A DNA stretch of 12,830 bases from Clostridia bacterium. GTDB taxonomy: Bacteria > Bacillota > Clostridia > Peptostreptococcales > Anaerovoracaceae. Made by a program: the position numbers and the translations under genes. Positions 1-6,563 of the stretch are shown here, in pieces (position 1 is the first letter of the stretch; every line of letters starts with the position of its first letter). The stretch covers positions 1-12,830 of the forward strand of contig JAKSSQ010000031.1 in NCBI GenBank assembly GCA_024403005.1. Reading direction: 5' to 3'. Below the pieces are notes generated by a model. It saw only the letters and a list, made by a program, of their open reading frames with translations. It did no database searches and was not told where the DNA came from.

Positions 1-323
1 GCCGGTGTAAGGGAAAGGCCCAGAGTTCTTGCGAAGTCGTTGGTGCTTCCTGCGGGAATGTATCCGAGGGGCAGGGGATTATCGCTTTCGGCAAGGCCGC
101 TGATGATTTCGTTCAGCGTACCGTCGCCGCCGATGCATACTACCAGGTCGTAGCCGTTTTTAGCTGCATCTCTTGCCATCTGCTTGCCGTGGCCTCTTTC
201 CAGGGTAACGGCTGTTGTTACGTTGTAGCCTGCTTTGCAGAAGGTGTGAACCACATCGAACATCGCAGATCTTGCGTGGCGTCTTCCTGCAACAGGATTG
301 ATAATAAATAATAAATTTTTCAT
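1..323 (-). CDS. Diacylglycerol kinase / YegS-type lipid kinase, partial (N-terminal 107 codons)
   Basis: The reading frame starts at an ATG whose first base is 323 and runs leftward off the window edge, so only the N-terminal 107 residues are visible. Three landmarks of the diacylglycerol kinase catalytic domain (DAGK_cat) occur in order: an N-terminal beta strand ending in NPVAGRR (residues 9-15), the nucleotide-binding GGDGTLNEII near residues 68-77, and PAGSTNDFAR just after residue 90. Such enzymes use ATP to phosphorylate diacylglycerol or related lipids at the inner face of the membrane; some act on sphingoid bases. The C-terminal two thirds are missing, so the lipid substrate and completeness cannot be judged. 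The start site has only a weak AGG about eight bases upstream. The gene is divergent from the efflux operon and is probably not functionally tied to it. Confidence 0.88.
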   Translation of the reverse strand, partial: MKNLLFIINPVAGRRHARSAMFDVVHTFCKAGYNVTTAVTLERGHGKQMARDAAKNGYDLVVCIGGDGTLNEIISGLAESDNPLPLGYIPAGSTNDFARTLGLSLTP

Positions 324-352
324 ATAACCTAAACTAAAATAGTACTCCAAAA

Positions 353-385
353 GCAGATGTTTTTTGTTTTTTACATACCATCTGC
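353..385 (-). promoter_or_regulatory. Inverted repeat with T-run in the leader of the lipid kinase gene
   Basis: Arms GCAGATG (353-359) and CATCTGC (379-385) are perfect 7-bp complements around a 19-base, T-rich (on this strand) loop. Read on the minus strand the second arm is followed by TTTT (352-349), 26 bases before the lipid kinase start codon, so it could be a weak leader attenuator. The loop is long and the T-run short, so this is not a convincing terminator. It could equally be a protein-binding site in the divergent region. Confidence 0.25.
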
Positions 386-408
386 ACGCTCAATATTACT
401 CTGTTTTT

Positions 409-422
409 CTTGCAGACGCAAG
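409..422. promoter_or_regulatory. Short palindrome, possible operator of the efflux operon
   Basis: CTTGC-AGAC-GCAAG is a perfect 5-bp inverted repeat around a 4-base centre. It overlaps the -35 region of one of the two candidate promoters upstream of the efflux genes, the position expected for a repressor site of the kind that often controls RND pumps. No regulator gene is visible in the window, and a 5-bp repeat can arise by chance. Confidence 0.25.
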
Positions 423-452
423 CAGTTTAGAGTAAAATGTATTTTGTATAAT
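410..452 (+). promoter_or_regulatory. Candidate sigma-70 type promoter(s) for the efflux operon
   Basis: Two overlapping candidates exist. One has TTGCAG (410-415), a 17-base spacer and TAAAAT (433-438), a 5/6 match to the -10 consensus. The other has a perfect TATAAT (447-452) but only a poor -35 (TTTAGA, 426-431) at a short 15-base spacing. The stretch is AT-rich and lies 65 to 107 bases before the chosen start codon of the first pump gene. It is the only good promoter candidate found for the plus-strand genes. Confidence 0.45.
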
Positions 453-505
453 TATCTGAAAAATTAAATTGGGAATTTAGAGGTTTTTTTACACTATGGA
501 CAATC

Positions 506-510
506 AGGAG
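506..510 (+). promoter_or_regulatory. Ribosome binding site deciding the membrane fusion protein start
   Basis: AGGAG lies six bases before the ATG at 517. The in-frame ATG at 496 has only AGAGG twelve bases upstream, so the start at 517 is preferred; the longer version would add seven polar residues. Confidence 0.65.
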
Positions 511-516
511 AACAAA

Positions 517-1611
517 ATGACAGCACAGGCAGAGACAAAGAAGAAGGGCGGTAAACTCAAAATAGTACTGGCCCTGGTGATTATTGCATTCCTCGCTCTC
601 GTAGCTTACAGAGCGTACGAATACTTCCAGCCCAAACAGCAGGAAGCTGCAGTAATTGTAAACGTTAAGACAGAAAAGGCAGTTAAGGAAACTATTTCCG
701 AATCCGCACCCGTAACAGGCAGAATTCAGCCTGTAGAAGATGTAGCAATCGTTCCTCTCGCACAGGGACAGGTTACAAACGTATATGTAAAGGTCGGCGA
801 CCAGGTTAAGAAGGGCCAGACACTCTTTACTATCGACAGCTCTGCAGTTGCAGCATCCGTATCCCAGGCTAAGGCAGGTCTGGACGCAGCTGCATCCGCA
901 TATAACAGAATGCAGACTCTGTACGCAGAAGGCGCAGTATCCGCTCAGGATTTCGAATCCGTTCAGGCACAGTACAAGTCTACAAAGGAAGCTTATAACC
1001 AGGCATCCGAAATGCTCAGCAATTACACGGTAACATCCCCGATTAACGGCTATGTTACAAGCCTTTCCGTTTCCGTCGGCAGCGTAGCAGGCGGCGGCAT
1101 GGCAGGTTCCGTTGCAAATGTCGACAAGCTTATCATCGAAACATCAGTAGCTGAAAGCCTTGCCGCTAAAATAAATCTGGGAGACGAAGCAGAAGTTTAC
1201 GTTGCAAGCGTAGGCAAGACCTTCACAGGCAAGATTACAAGCTTTTCCCCCATCCCCGGACTGGGAACTTTAACATACCCCCTCACAATCACAATGGACG
1301 ATTCCGATGAAATCTTCGCAGGTATGTTCGCAGAAGTTCACCTCGTATCCGACTACGCTCTGGACGCATTATGCGTAAGCTCCGATGCAGTTATCGTAAA
1401 GAACGGCAAGTCCGTAGTATGCGTGCTGCAGAAGGGCACAACCATCCCCGAATTCCGCGAAGTTGAAGTCGGCATCGACAACGGCGAACGCGCACAGATT
1501 CTCTCCGGCATCAGCGAAGGCGACGAAGTAGTTTACTCCGGCCAGCAGTATGTAACAGAAGGCGAAGCTGTAAACGTAGTAGGTTCCGAAAACGCAGGGG
1601 GAACAAACTAA
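517..1611 (+). CDS. RND efflux system periplasmic adaptor (HlyD/AcrA-type membrane fusion protein)
   Basis: This 364-residue protein would link the RND transporter encoded next to it to an outer channel or to the extracellular side. A lysine-rich N-terminus precedes one hydrophobic segment (about residues 14-32), an uncleaved membrane anchor with no lipobox. Residues about 79-108 form the first half of a biotinyl-lipoyl domain (VGDQVKKGQTLFTID). A short alpha-helical hairpin rich in Ala, Gln and Ser follows (about 110-168), then the second lipoyl half (SPINGYVTSLSVSVG, from 174), beta-barrel and membrane-proximal domains. The hairpin seems somewhat shorter than in AcrA. The transporter ATG follows the stop codon directly, so the two are co-translated. 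An upstream ATG at 496 is possible but has a poorer ribosome site. Family is clear; the exported substrate is unknown. Confidence 0.92.
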   Translation: MTAQAETKKKGGKLKIVLALVIIAFLALVAYRAYEYFQPKQQEAAVIVNVKTEKAVKETISESAPVTGRIQPVEDVAIVPLAQGQVTNVYVKVGDQVKKGQTLFTIDSSAVAASVSQAKAGLDAAASAYNRMQTLYAEGAVSAQDFESVQAQYKSTKEAYNQASEMLSNYTVTSPINGYVTSLSVSVGSVAGGGMAGSVANVDKLIIETSVAESLAAKINLGDEAEVYVASVGKTFTGKITSFSPIPGLGTLTYPLTITMDDSDEIFAGMFAEVHLVSDYALDALCVSSDAVIVKNGKSVVCVLQKGTTIPEFREVEVGIDNGERAQILSGISEGDEVVYSGQQYVTEGEAVNVVGSENAGGTN

Positions 1612-4600
1612 ATGAAATTCTCTCTCGCTCACATTACCATCAGAAGACCCGTTGCCACGATCATGGTAGTACTCATGATCGTAGTACTCGGTTTCTCAGC
1701 TATACTCGACATCCCCAGAGACCTTATGCCCAGCATGGAACTTCCCATGTCCCTGGTCGTAACGTCTTACCCCAACGCTTCCCCGGAAGAAGTTGAAACA
1801 ATGGTAACCGCGCCTCTGGAAAGCGCACTCGCTTCGGTAGAAGACCTTAGCGAACTCATTTCCTATTCCATGGAAGGCCGCTCCATGATCATGGTTCAGT
1901 TCAATTTCGGAACCAACATGGACATGGCAGCCTTAAACATGAGAGAAAAAATCGCTCTCGTAAGCGGCTACCTCCCCGACACTACCGGTGACCCAATGGT
2001 CATGAAGCTGGACATGAACACACTTCCCACAATGCAGCTCTATGTTTCAGCAGACATGCCTTTAAACGACCTTAACTCTCTGGTAGAAGACAACGTAGTT
2101 AACTATTTCGAACGCGCTGCAGGCGTTGCAAGCGTTTCCGTTACAGGTGGTCTGGCTGAAGAAATCGCCGTTGTGTTCAACCAGGAATCCCTTGCAAACT
2201 ACGGGCTCAGCCTGTCCACAATCTCTCAGATCCTCGCAGCAGAAAACATCAACCTGCCTGCAGGCAACGTTTCCAAGGGCGAAACAGAGATTATCGTAAG
2301 AACCATGGGCAAGTTCAAGTCCGCTGAGGAAATGGGCAACATTCCTCTCATGACTTCCGACTACAGCAGAGTACGTCTTTCCGACGTTGCTACTATTACC
2401 CAGGGTCCGTCCGAACTTAAGTCCATCACAAGAATCGACGGCACCACAGCTGTAGGTATCATGGTTACAAAGCAGTCCGACGCAAACACTGCAGACGTAT
2501 CCAAGGCTCTTCGCAGAGCATTCAAGGAAGTTCAGGCAAAGTTCCCCAACCTGAACATCGTAATCGGCTACGACCAGGCTGATTACATCAACGCATCTCT
2601 GAACTCCGTAATGGAAGCTGCACTTTCCGGTGCGCTGCTCGCCATTATTGTTGTATTCATCTTCCTGAGAAATATCAGAAGTACCATGGTTATCGGCCTG
2701 TCCATTCCGGTTTCCATACTTCTTACATTTGCAGTTATGTCCTGGAGGGGCATAACCCTTAACCTTGTAACTCTATGCGCTCTGGCCATCGTAGTAGGTA
2801 TGATCGTGGATAACTCCATCGTAGTTCTCGAAAATATCTACAGCACAAGAATGCGCCTGGGCAACGCAGAAGAAGCTGCAGAAGTAGGTACAGGCGAAGT
2901 ATTCATCGCCATTATCGCATCTACATTAACAACTGTAGTTGTATTCCTGCCGATTGCTCTTACAGAAGGTCTGGCAAGCATGATGTTCGCAGAATTCTGC
3001 TACACCATGATCTTCGCTCTTCTGGCTTCCCTTGCAGTAGCTGTATCCGTAGTACCCATGCTCTGCTCCAAGTTAATGAAGGGCAACATGTCCACAGACT
3101 ACCTGAGAATCGGCCGCAGAAGATATAAGTATAAGCTGCTGCCCAAGGTAGCGCAGGGCATTGAACATCTTAAGGAGATTTACGAAGGTGCAGCACACAA
3201 GGCTTTAAGAAACAGAGGCAAAGTCCTCGGTATCGGTGCAGCAGCATTCGTTGCATCCCTCATGCTCATTACCCTCGTTGGTTCAGAACTGCTGCCCGCA
3301 GGAGACGAAGGCTCCCTTACAGTATCTGTAGGCTTCCCCTACGGCACAACCATCGAAAAGAAGAACGAAATAATGTCCGAAATCGAAAGCTACATCCTTT
3401 CGATTCCCGAACTGGAGCACTGCGCCATGAATACAGACAGCACAAGTGCAATGTCCCTTTCCGGAGGTTCCAGTTTTACAGTTAACCTTTGCAGTAAGAA
3501 CGAAAGAAGCAGATCCACAGACGAAATCGCTGCAGACATTAAGGAACATACAAACCACATTACAGGCGCAAGAATCAGAGCTCAGTCCGACTCCACTATT
3601 ACAGGCATGTTCGGCAGCTCCGATATCTCCATCCGTTTAATGGGTAAGGACAACGAACGCCTTAAGGAAGTAGGCCAGAACGTTGCAGATACCATCGTTC
3701 AGCTGCCTCTTGTAGACACTGCAGAACTGGGCATCTCCGAAGGTAACCCCGAAATCAAGGTTATCCTCAACAGATCCACAGCTGCTTACTACGGTGTAAC
3801 AGCCTACCAGCTGGCAAACGGCCTTTCCACAGCTTTAAACGGCACAACCGCTACAAATATCAACATCGACGGCAACGACATTGCGGTCAAGCTGTCCCTT
3901 AACGATTACTACAGCGGCTCCATCGAAAGCATGAAGCAGATCATGATCAACGGAAACTACGGTACACCCGTATCCGTCGGCCAGATCGCAACATTCGAAT
4001 ACGACAATTCTCCCGCATACGTAGGTAGACATAACCAGAACAGATACGTAACCATCGATGTAAGCACTCTGGGCAACAGCCTCTCCGAAGCTACAAGCCA
4101 GGTACAGCACTTCCTCGATACTTACAGTCTGCCCGACGGCTACTATTTCGAAACAAGCGGTATTTCCGACTCCATGATCGAAATGTTTACAAGCCTTGTT
4201 AAGGCTCTGTTCGTAGCTATCGCTCTGGTATTCTTAATCATGGCTGCACAGTTTGAATCGGCTCTCATGTCCTTCATCGTGCTCATGTCCATCCCGTTCG
4301 CCATGAGCGGCGCATTCATCGCGCTGTTCATAACAGGCAAGGCTCTGTCCCGTACATCGTGCCTGGGCCTTATCCTGCTGGTAGGTATCGTAGTTAACAA
4401 CTCCATCCTGCTGGTAGAATTCATCAACCAGAACAAGGAGCACATGGGCGTGGAAGAAAGCCTCGTAGCTGCAGGCAAGCAGAGACTTCGTCCTATCCTC
4501 ATGACCACACTCACAACCTGCGTAGGCATGGTTCCTCTGTCCCTCGGCCTCGGCGAAGGCGGTGAAACCCTCGCACCCATGGCAATTGCGATCATCGGCG

Positions 4601-4764
4601 GCCTCATGACCTCCACAGTTCTTACACTGTTCGTAACTCCGTGCCTTTACAGCATCGTAGACGACGGAAAGAACAAGAGGGCAGCAAAGAAGGCTGCAAG
4701 AGATGCAGAAATTGCAGAACTTGAAAGCAAGTGGGCAGAAGAAGACGCAGCTGCTGCAGAATAA
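1612..4764 (+). CDS. RND-family efflux transporter (AcrB/SwrC-like, HAE1 type)
   Basis: At 1050 residues this is full length for the family (AcrB has 1049). It shows the expected plan: TM1 at about 12-32, a large extracytoplasmic porter region, TM2-TM6 at about 337-485, TM7 at about 538-558, a second porter region, and TM8-TM12 from about 865 to 1013. The TM4 motif GMIVDNSIVVLENI carries Asp400 followed by Asn401, and TM10 has GIVVNNSILLVEF with Asn929-Asn930. AcrB has Asp-Asp in TM4 and a Lys in TM10, so the proton relay is reduced to a single acid, a pattern I recall from many non-proteobacterial RND pumps. A charged Ala/Lys/Glu-rich tail (1017-1050) follows TM12 in the cytoplasm. AGGGGGA (1596-1602) is a good ribosome site. 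No TolC-like gene is present. Likely exports hydrophobic or amphipathic compounds. Confidence 0.94.
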   Translation: MKFSLAHITIRRPVATIMVVLMIVVLGFSAILDIPRDLMPSMELPMSLVVTSYPNASPEEVETMVTAPLESALASVEDLSELISYSMEGRSMIMVQFNFGTNMDMAALNMREKIALVSGYLPDTTGDPMVMKLDMNTLPTMQLYVSADMPLNDLNSLVEDNVVNYFERAAGVASVSVTGGLAEEIAVVFNQESLANYGLSLSTISQILAAENINLPAGNVSKGETEIIVRTMGKFKSAEEMGNIPLMTSDYSRVRLSDVATITQGPSELKSITRIDGTTAVGIMVTKQSDANTADVSKALRRAFKEVQAKFPNLNIVIGYDQADYINASLNSVMEAALSGALLAIIVVFIFLRNIRSTMVIGLSIPVSILLTFAVMSWRGITLNLVTLCALAIVVGMIVDNSIVVLENIYSTRMRLGNAEEAAEVGTGEVFIAIIASTLTTVVVFLPIALTEGLASMMFAEFCYTMIFALLASLAVAVSVVPMLCSKLMKGNMSTDYLRIGRRRYKYKLLPKVAQGIEHLKEIYEGAAHKALRNRGKVLGIGAAAFVASLMLITLVGSELLPAGDEGSLTVSVGFPYGTTIEKKNEIMSEIESYILSIPELEHCAMNTDSTSAMSLSGGSSFTVNLCSKNERSRSTDEIAADIKEHTNHITGARIRAQSDSTITGMFGSSDISIRLMGKDNERLKEVGQNVADTIVQLPLVDTAELGISEGNPEIKVILNRSTAAYYGVTAYQLANGLSTALNGTTATNINIDGNDIAVKLSLNDYYSGSIESMKQIMINGNYGTPVSVGQIATFEYDNSPAYVGRHNQNRYVTIDVSTLGNSLSEATSQVQHFLDTYSLPDGYYFETSGISDSMIEMFTSLVKALFVAIALVFLIMAAQFESALMSFIVLMSIPFAMSGAFIALFITGKALSRTSCLGLILLVGIVVNNSILLVEFINQNKEHMGVEESLVAAGKQRLRPILMTTLTTCVGMVPLSLGLGEGGETLAPMAIAIIGGLMTSTVLTLFVTPCLYSIVDDGKNKRAAKKAARDAEIAELESKWAEEDAAAAE

Positions 4765-4793
4765 TTTGTTCACACAGGCACATAAAACAAATT
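4763..4793. repeat. 8-bp inverted repeat in the pump/aldolase gap
   Basis: AATTTGTT (4763-4770) and AACAAATT (4786-4793) are perfect complements around a 15-base loop. The left arm overlaps the last two bases of the transporter stop codon. The arms are AT-rich and no T-run follows, so an intrinsic terminator is unlikely. An operator or a weak mRNA-processing hairpin separating the pump genes from the metabolic genes is possible. No good -35/-10 pair was found beside it. Confidence 0.35.
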
Positions 4794-4804
4794 GGCAATA
4801 TATA

Positions 4805-4810
4805 AAGGAG
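4805..4810 (+). promoter_or_regulatory. Ribosome binding site deciding the aldolase start
   Basis: AAGGAG lies eight bases before the ATG at 4819. An in-frame TTG at 4792 would extend the protein by nine residues, but it would place this ribosome site inside the coding sequence, so 4819 is the better start. Confidence 0.8.
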
Positions 4811-4818
4811 ATTCAAAA

Positions 4819-5499
4819 ATGCTTCTGGAAGAAAAGAGAAAAGAATTAGTAGAAATCGGTTTAAGAGCCATTAACGAAGGCCTTACAACCGGTACAGGCG
4901 GAAATTTCTCCGTATGCGACAGAGAAAGCGGACTCATGTGCATTACACCGTCCGGCGTTCCCTACATTAAGACAAAGCCCGAAAACATCATCGTTATGGA
5001 CATCCAGACCGGTAAGATTGTCGAAGGCGACGGAATTCCTTCCAGCGAATGCGACATGCACAGAATCTTCTATAAATACAGAACAGACATTAACGCTGTA
5101 ATTCACACACATACAACTTATGCATCCACTTACAGCTGCTTCAGAAGACCTCTGCCCGCAATTCACTACCTTACAGCTTTCGGCGGTCTGGAAGTAAACT
5201 GCGCAGAATACGCAACTTACGGAACAGTTGCGCTGGCAAAGAACGCTTTCGAAGCAATGAAGGGCAACAATGCCTGCCTGCTGGCTAACCACGGCCTCCT
5301 GGCAGGTGCAGATACTCTGGACATGGCTTACGGCATTACAGAGCAGCTGGAGCTCTGCTGCAAGATGTACTTAACATGCATGGCACTGTCCTCCGAACGC
5401 ATCGACCCCGTAATTCTCCCCAGAGAAGAAATGGAACTCATGGTTGAGCGTTTCAAGGGCTACGGCAAAGTTTACGAAAAGCACGACGAAGAAATTTAG
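4819..5499 (+). CDS. Class II aldolase, L-fuculose-1-phosphate aldolase-like
   Basis: This 226-residue cytoplasmic zinc enzyme would cleave a ketose 1-phosphate to dihydroxyacetone phosphate and an aldehyde (lactaldehyde or glycolaldehyde for the usual FucA substrates). By comparison with E. coli FucA (215 residues), the key positions are all present: the phosphate-binding GTGGNFS loop (25-31) and SS at 75-76, catalytic Glu77, zinc ligands His96 and His98 in HTHTTYAS and His158 in NHGLL, and Tyr117 in PAIHY, which matches the FucA catalytic tyrosine. That last match favours an aldolase over an AraD-type 4-epimerase. The protein has nine cysteines, fitting an anaerobe. It precedes a hydroxyacid dehydrogenase and a sugar kinase in the same direction, and the kinase would supply its phosphorylated substrate. 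The true sugar is not known; no sugar isomerase is in the window. Confidence 0.87.
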   Translation: MLLEEKRKELVEIGLRAINEGLTTGTGGNFSVCDRESGLMCITPSGVPYIKTKPENIIVMDIQTGKIVEGDGIPSSECDMHRIFYKYRTDINAVIHTHTTYASTYSCFRRPLPAIHYLTAFGGLEVNCAEYATYGTVALAKNAFEAMKGNNACLLANHGLLAGADTLDMAYGITEQLELCCKMYLTCMALSSERIDPVILPREEMELMVERFKGYGKVYEKHDEEI

Positions 5500-5518
5500 A
5501 AGTAAAGAACGCCGAATT

Positions 5519-5525
5519 GGAGGGA
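5519..5525 (+). promoter_or_regulatory. Ribosome binding site deciding the dehydrogenase start
   Basis: GGAGGGA lies six bases before the ATG at 5532. An in-frame TTG at 5517 overlaps this site and is therefore not a credible start. Confidence 0.8.
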
Positions 5526-5531
5526 CCGATT

Positions 5532-6554
5532 ATGTTAAAAGCTTTTGTGTCCGCTGAAATGGACTACGAAGTAGCAAAGGAACTGGAGCAGTACCTGGAC
5601 ATTACCTACGACTGGGGCCGTCCTGTTCTTACCGTAGCGCAGATGAAGGAATACTGCTGCGATAAGGACATCATCATTACAAGCTACGACCCCGTAACAA
5701 AGGAAGTTATCGACGCATCTCCCAACGTAAAGATGATAGTCTGCACCAGATCCACTCCCGTTAACGTAGATACAGCTTATGCGAGGGAGAAGGGCATTAA
5801 GGTAAGCTACGCCGTTGACCGCAATTCCGACTGCACCGCTGAGTTCACCATTGGCCTCATCCTTGCACTTACAAGAAAAATCGGTTTTGCCTTTAAGGAT
5901 CTCCACGACGGCAAGTTCGTAGCCGGCGACATCGATGAACACGGCTCCGAAAGCGCTAAGAGAGACGTAACCTGGTCCACAGGCGAAACAAGTCCTTACG
6001 AATACTACAAGGGCTACCAGCTTAAGGGCCACAGCGTAGGCATTGTAGGTTTCGGCGGCATAGGAAAGCGCGTTGCAAAGATCCTGGATGCCTTCGGCTG
6101 CAAGATTTACGCAGTAAGCGCATCCGCAAAGCCGGAAGACCTTCCTGACTACGTAACCCTGGGAACTCTGGAAGAAGTAGCTCCCAAGGTAGACATCCTT
6201 ACAGTACACCTTAAGGACTCCCCCAGAACCGAAAAGATGATTAATGCAGATGTATTCAAGAGCATGAAGAAAACTGCATTCCTCATCAACGATTCCAGAG
6301 GCGCTGTAATCGACGAAGATGCATTAATCGAAGCTCTCCGCACAGGAGAAATCGCTGGTGCAGCTCTCGACGTTTATAATACCGAACCTATTGCAAAGAG
6401 CCATCCCTTCTTCGAGATGTCCGACAGAGTAATAATTACTCCCCACATTGCCGGAGCAACCTGGGATGCAATATCCAACCACACAAGCGAATTTGTTACA
6501 GATGTAAAGCACTTCATCAACGGTGAAGAGCTTGAATATGAATATAAGAAGTAG
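5532..6554 (+). CDS. D-isomer-specific 2-hydroxyacid dehydrogenase family protein
   Basis: This 340-residue soluble enzyme would interconvert a D-2-hydroxy acid and its 2-oxo acid with a nicotinamide cofactor. It has the family's split fold: an N-terminal substrate domain, a Rossmann domain with the dinucleotide loop VGFGGIGKR (GxGxxG at 173-178), and a C-terminal return. The catalytic triad is visible as Arg256 in NDSRGAVIDE, Glu285 in VYNTEP and His305 in TPHIAGAT. The acidic residue that normally ends the second Rossmann strand and selects NAD appears replaced by Ser196 (YAVSASAK), which may indicate NADP use. A longer than usual linker (about 126-165, with EHGSE and TSPYEYYKGY) precedes the Rossmann domain. 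It sits between the FucA-like aldolase and the sugar kinase, so a role in sugar or sugar-acid breakdown is likelier than serine synthesis. The substrate is unknown. Confidence 0.88.
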   Translation: MLKAFVSAEMDYEVAKELEQYLDITYDWGRPVLTVAQMKEYCCDKDIIITSYDPVTKEVIDASPNVKMIVCTRSTPVNVDTAYAREKGIKVSYAVDRNSDCTAEFTIGLILALTRKIGFAFKDLHDGKFVAGDIDEHGSESAKRDVTWSTGETSPYEYYKGYQLKGHSVGIVGFGGIGKRVAKILDAFGCKIYAVSASAKPEDLPDYVTLGTLEEVAPKVDILTVHLKDSPRTEKMINADVFKSMKKTAFLINDSRGAVIDEDALIEALRTGEIAGAALDVYNTEPIAKSHPFFEMSDRVIITPHIAGATWDAISNHTSEFVTDVKHFINGEELEYEYKK

Positions 6555-6563
6555 GAGGAGTGT

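Noticed and set aside
4143..4773. Overlapping minus-strand open frames at the end of the RND gene
   Set aside because: Low-complexity translations opposite conserved transmembrane helices; no homology-like features.
4792..4818. Upstream TTG start for the aldolase, and a TATATA/TATAAA promoter before it
   Set aside because: The ribosome site AAGGAG falls inside this segment, and no -35 element sits at a sensible distance from the TATA-like bases.
5535..6209. Minus-strand open frame opposite the dehydrogenase gene
   Set aside because: In register with the sense gene and bounded by its TTA codon 2; codon-bias shadow.
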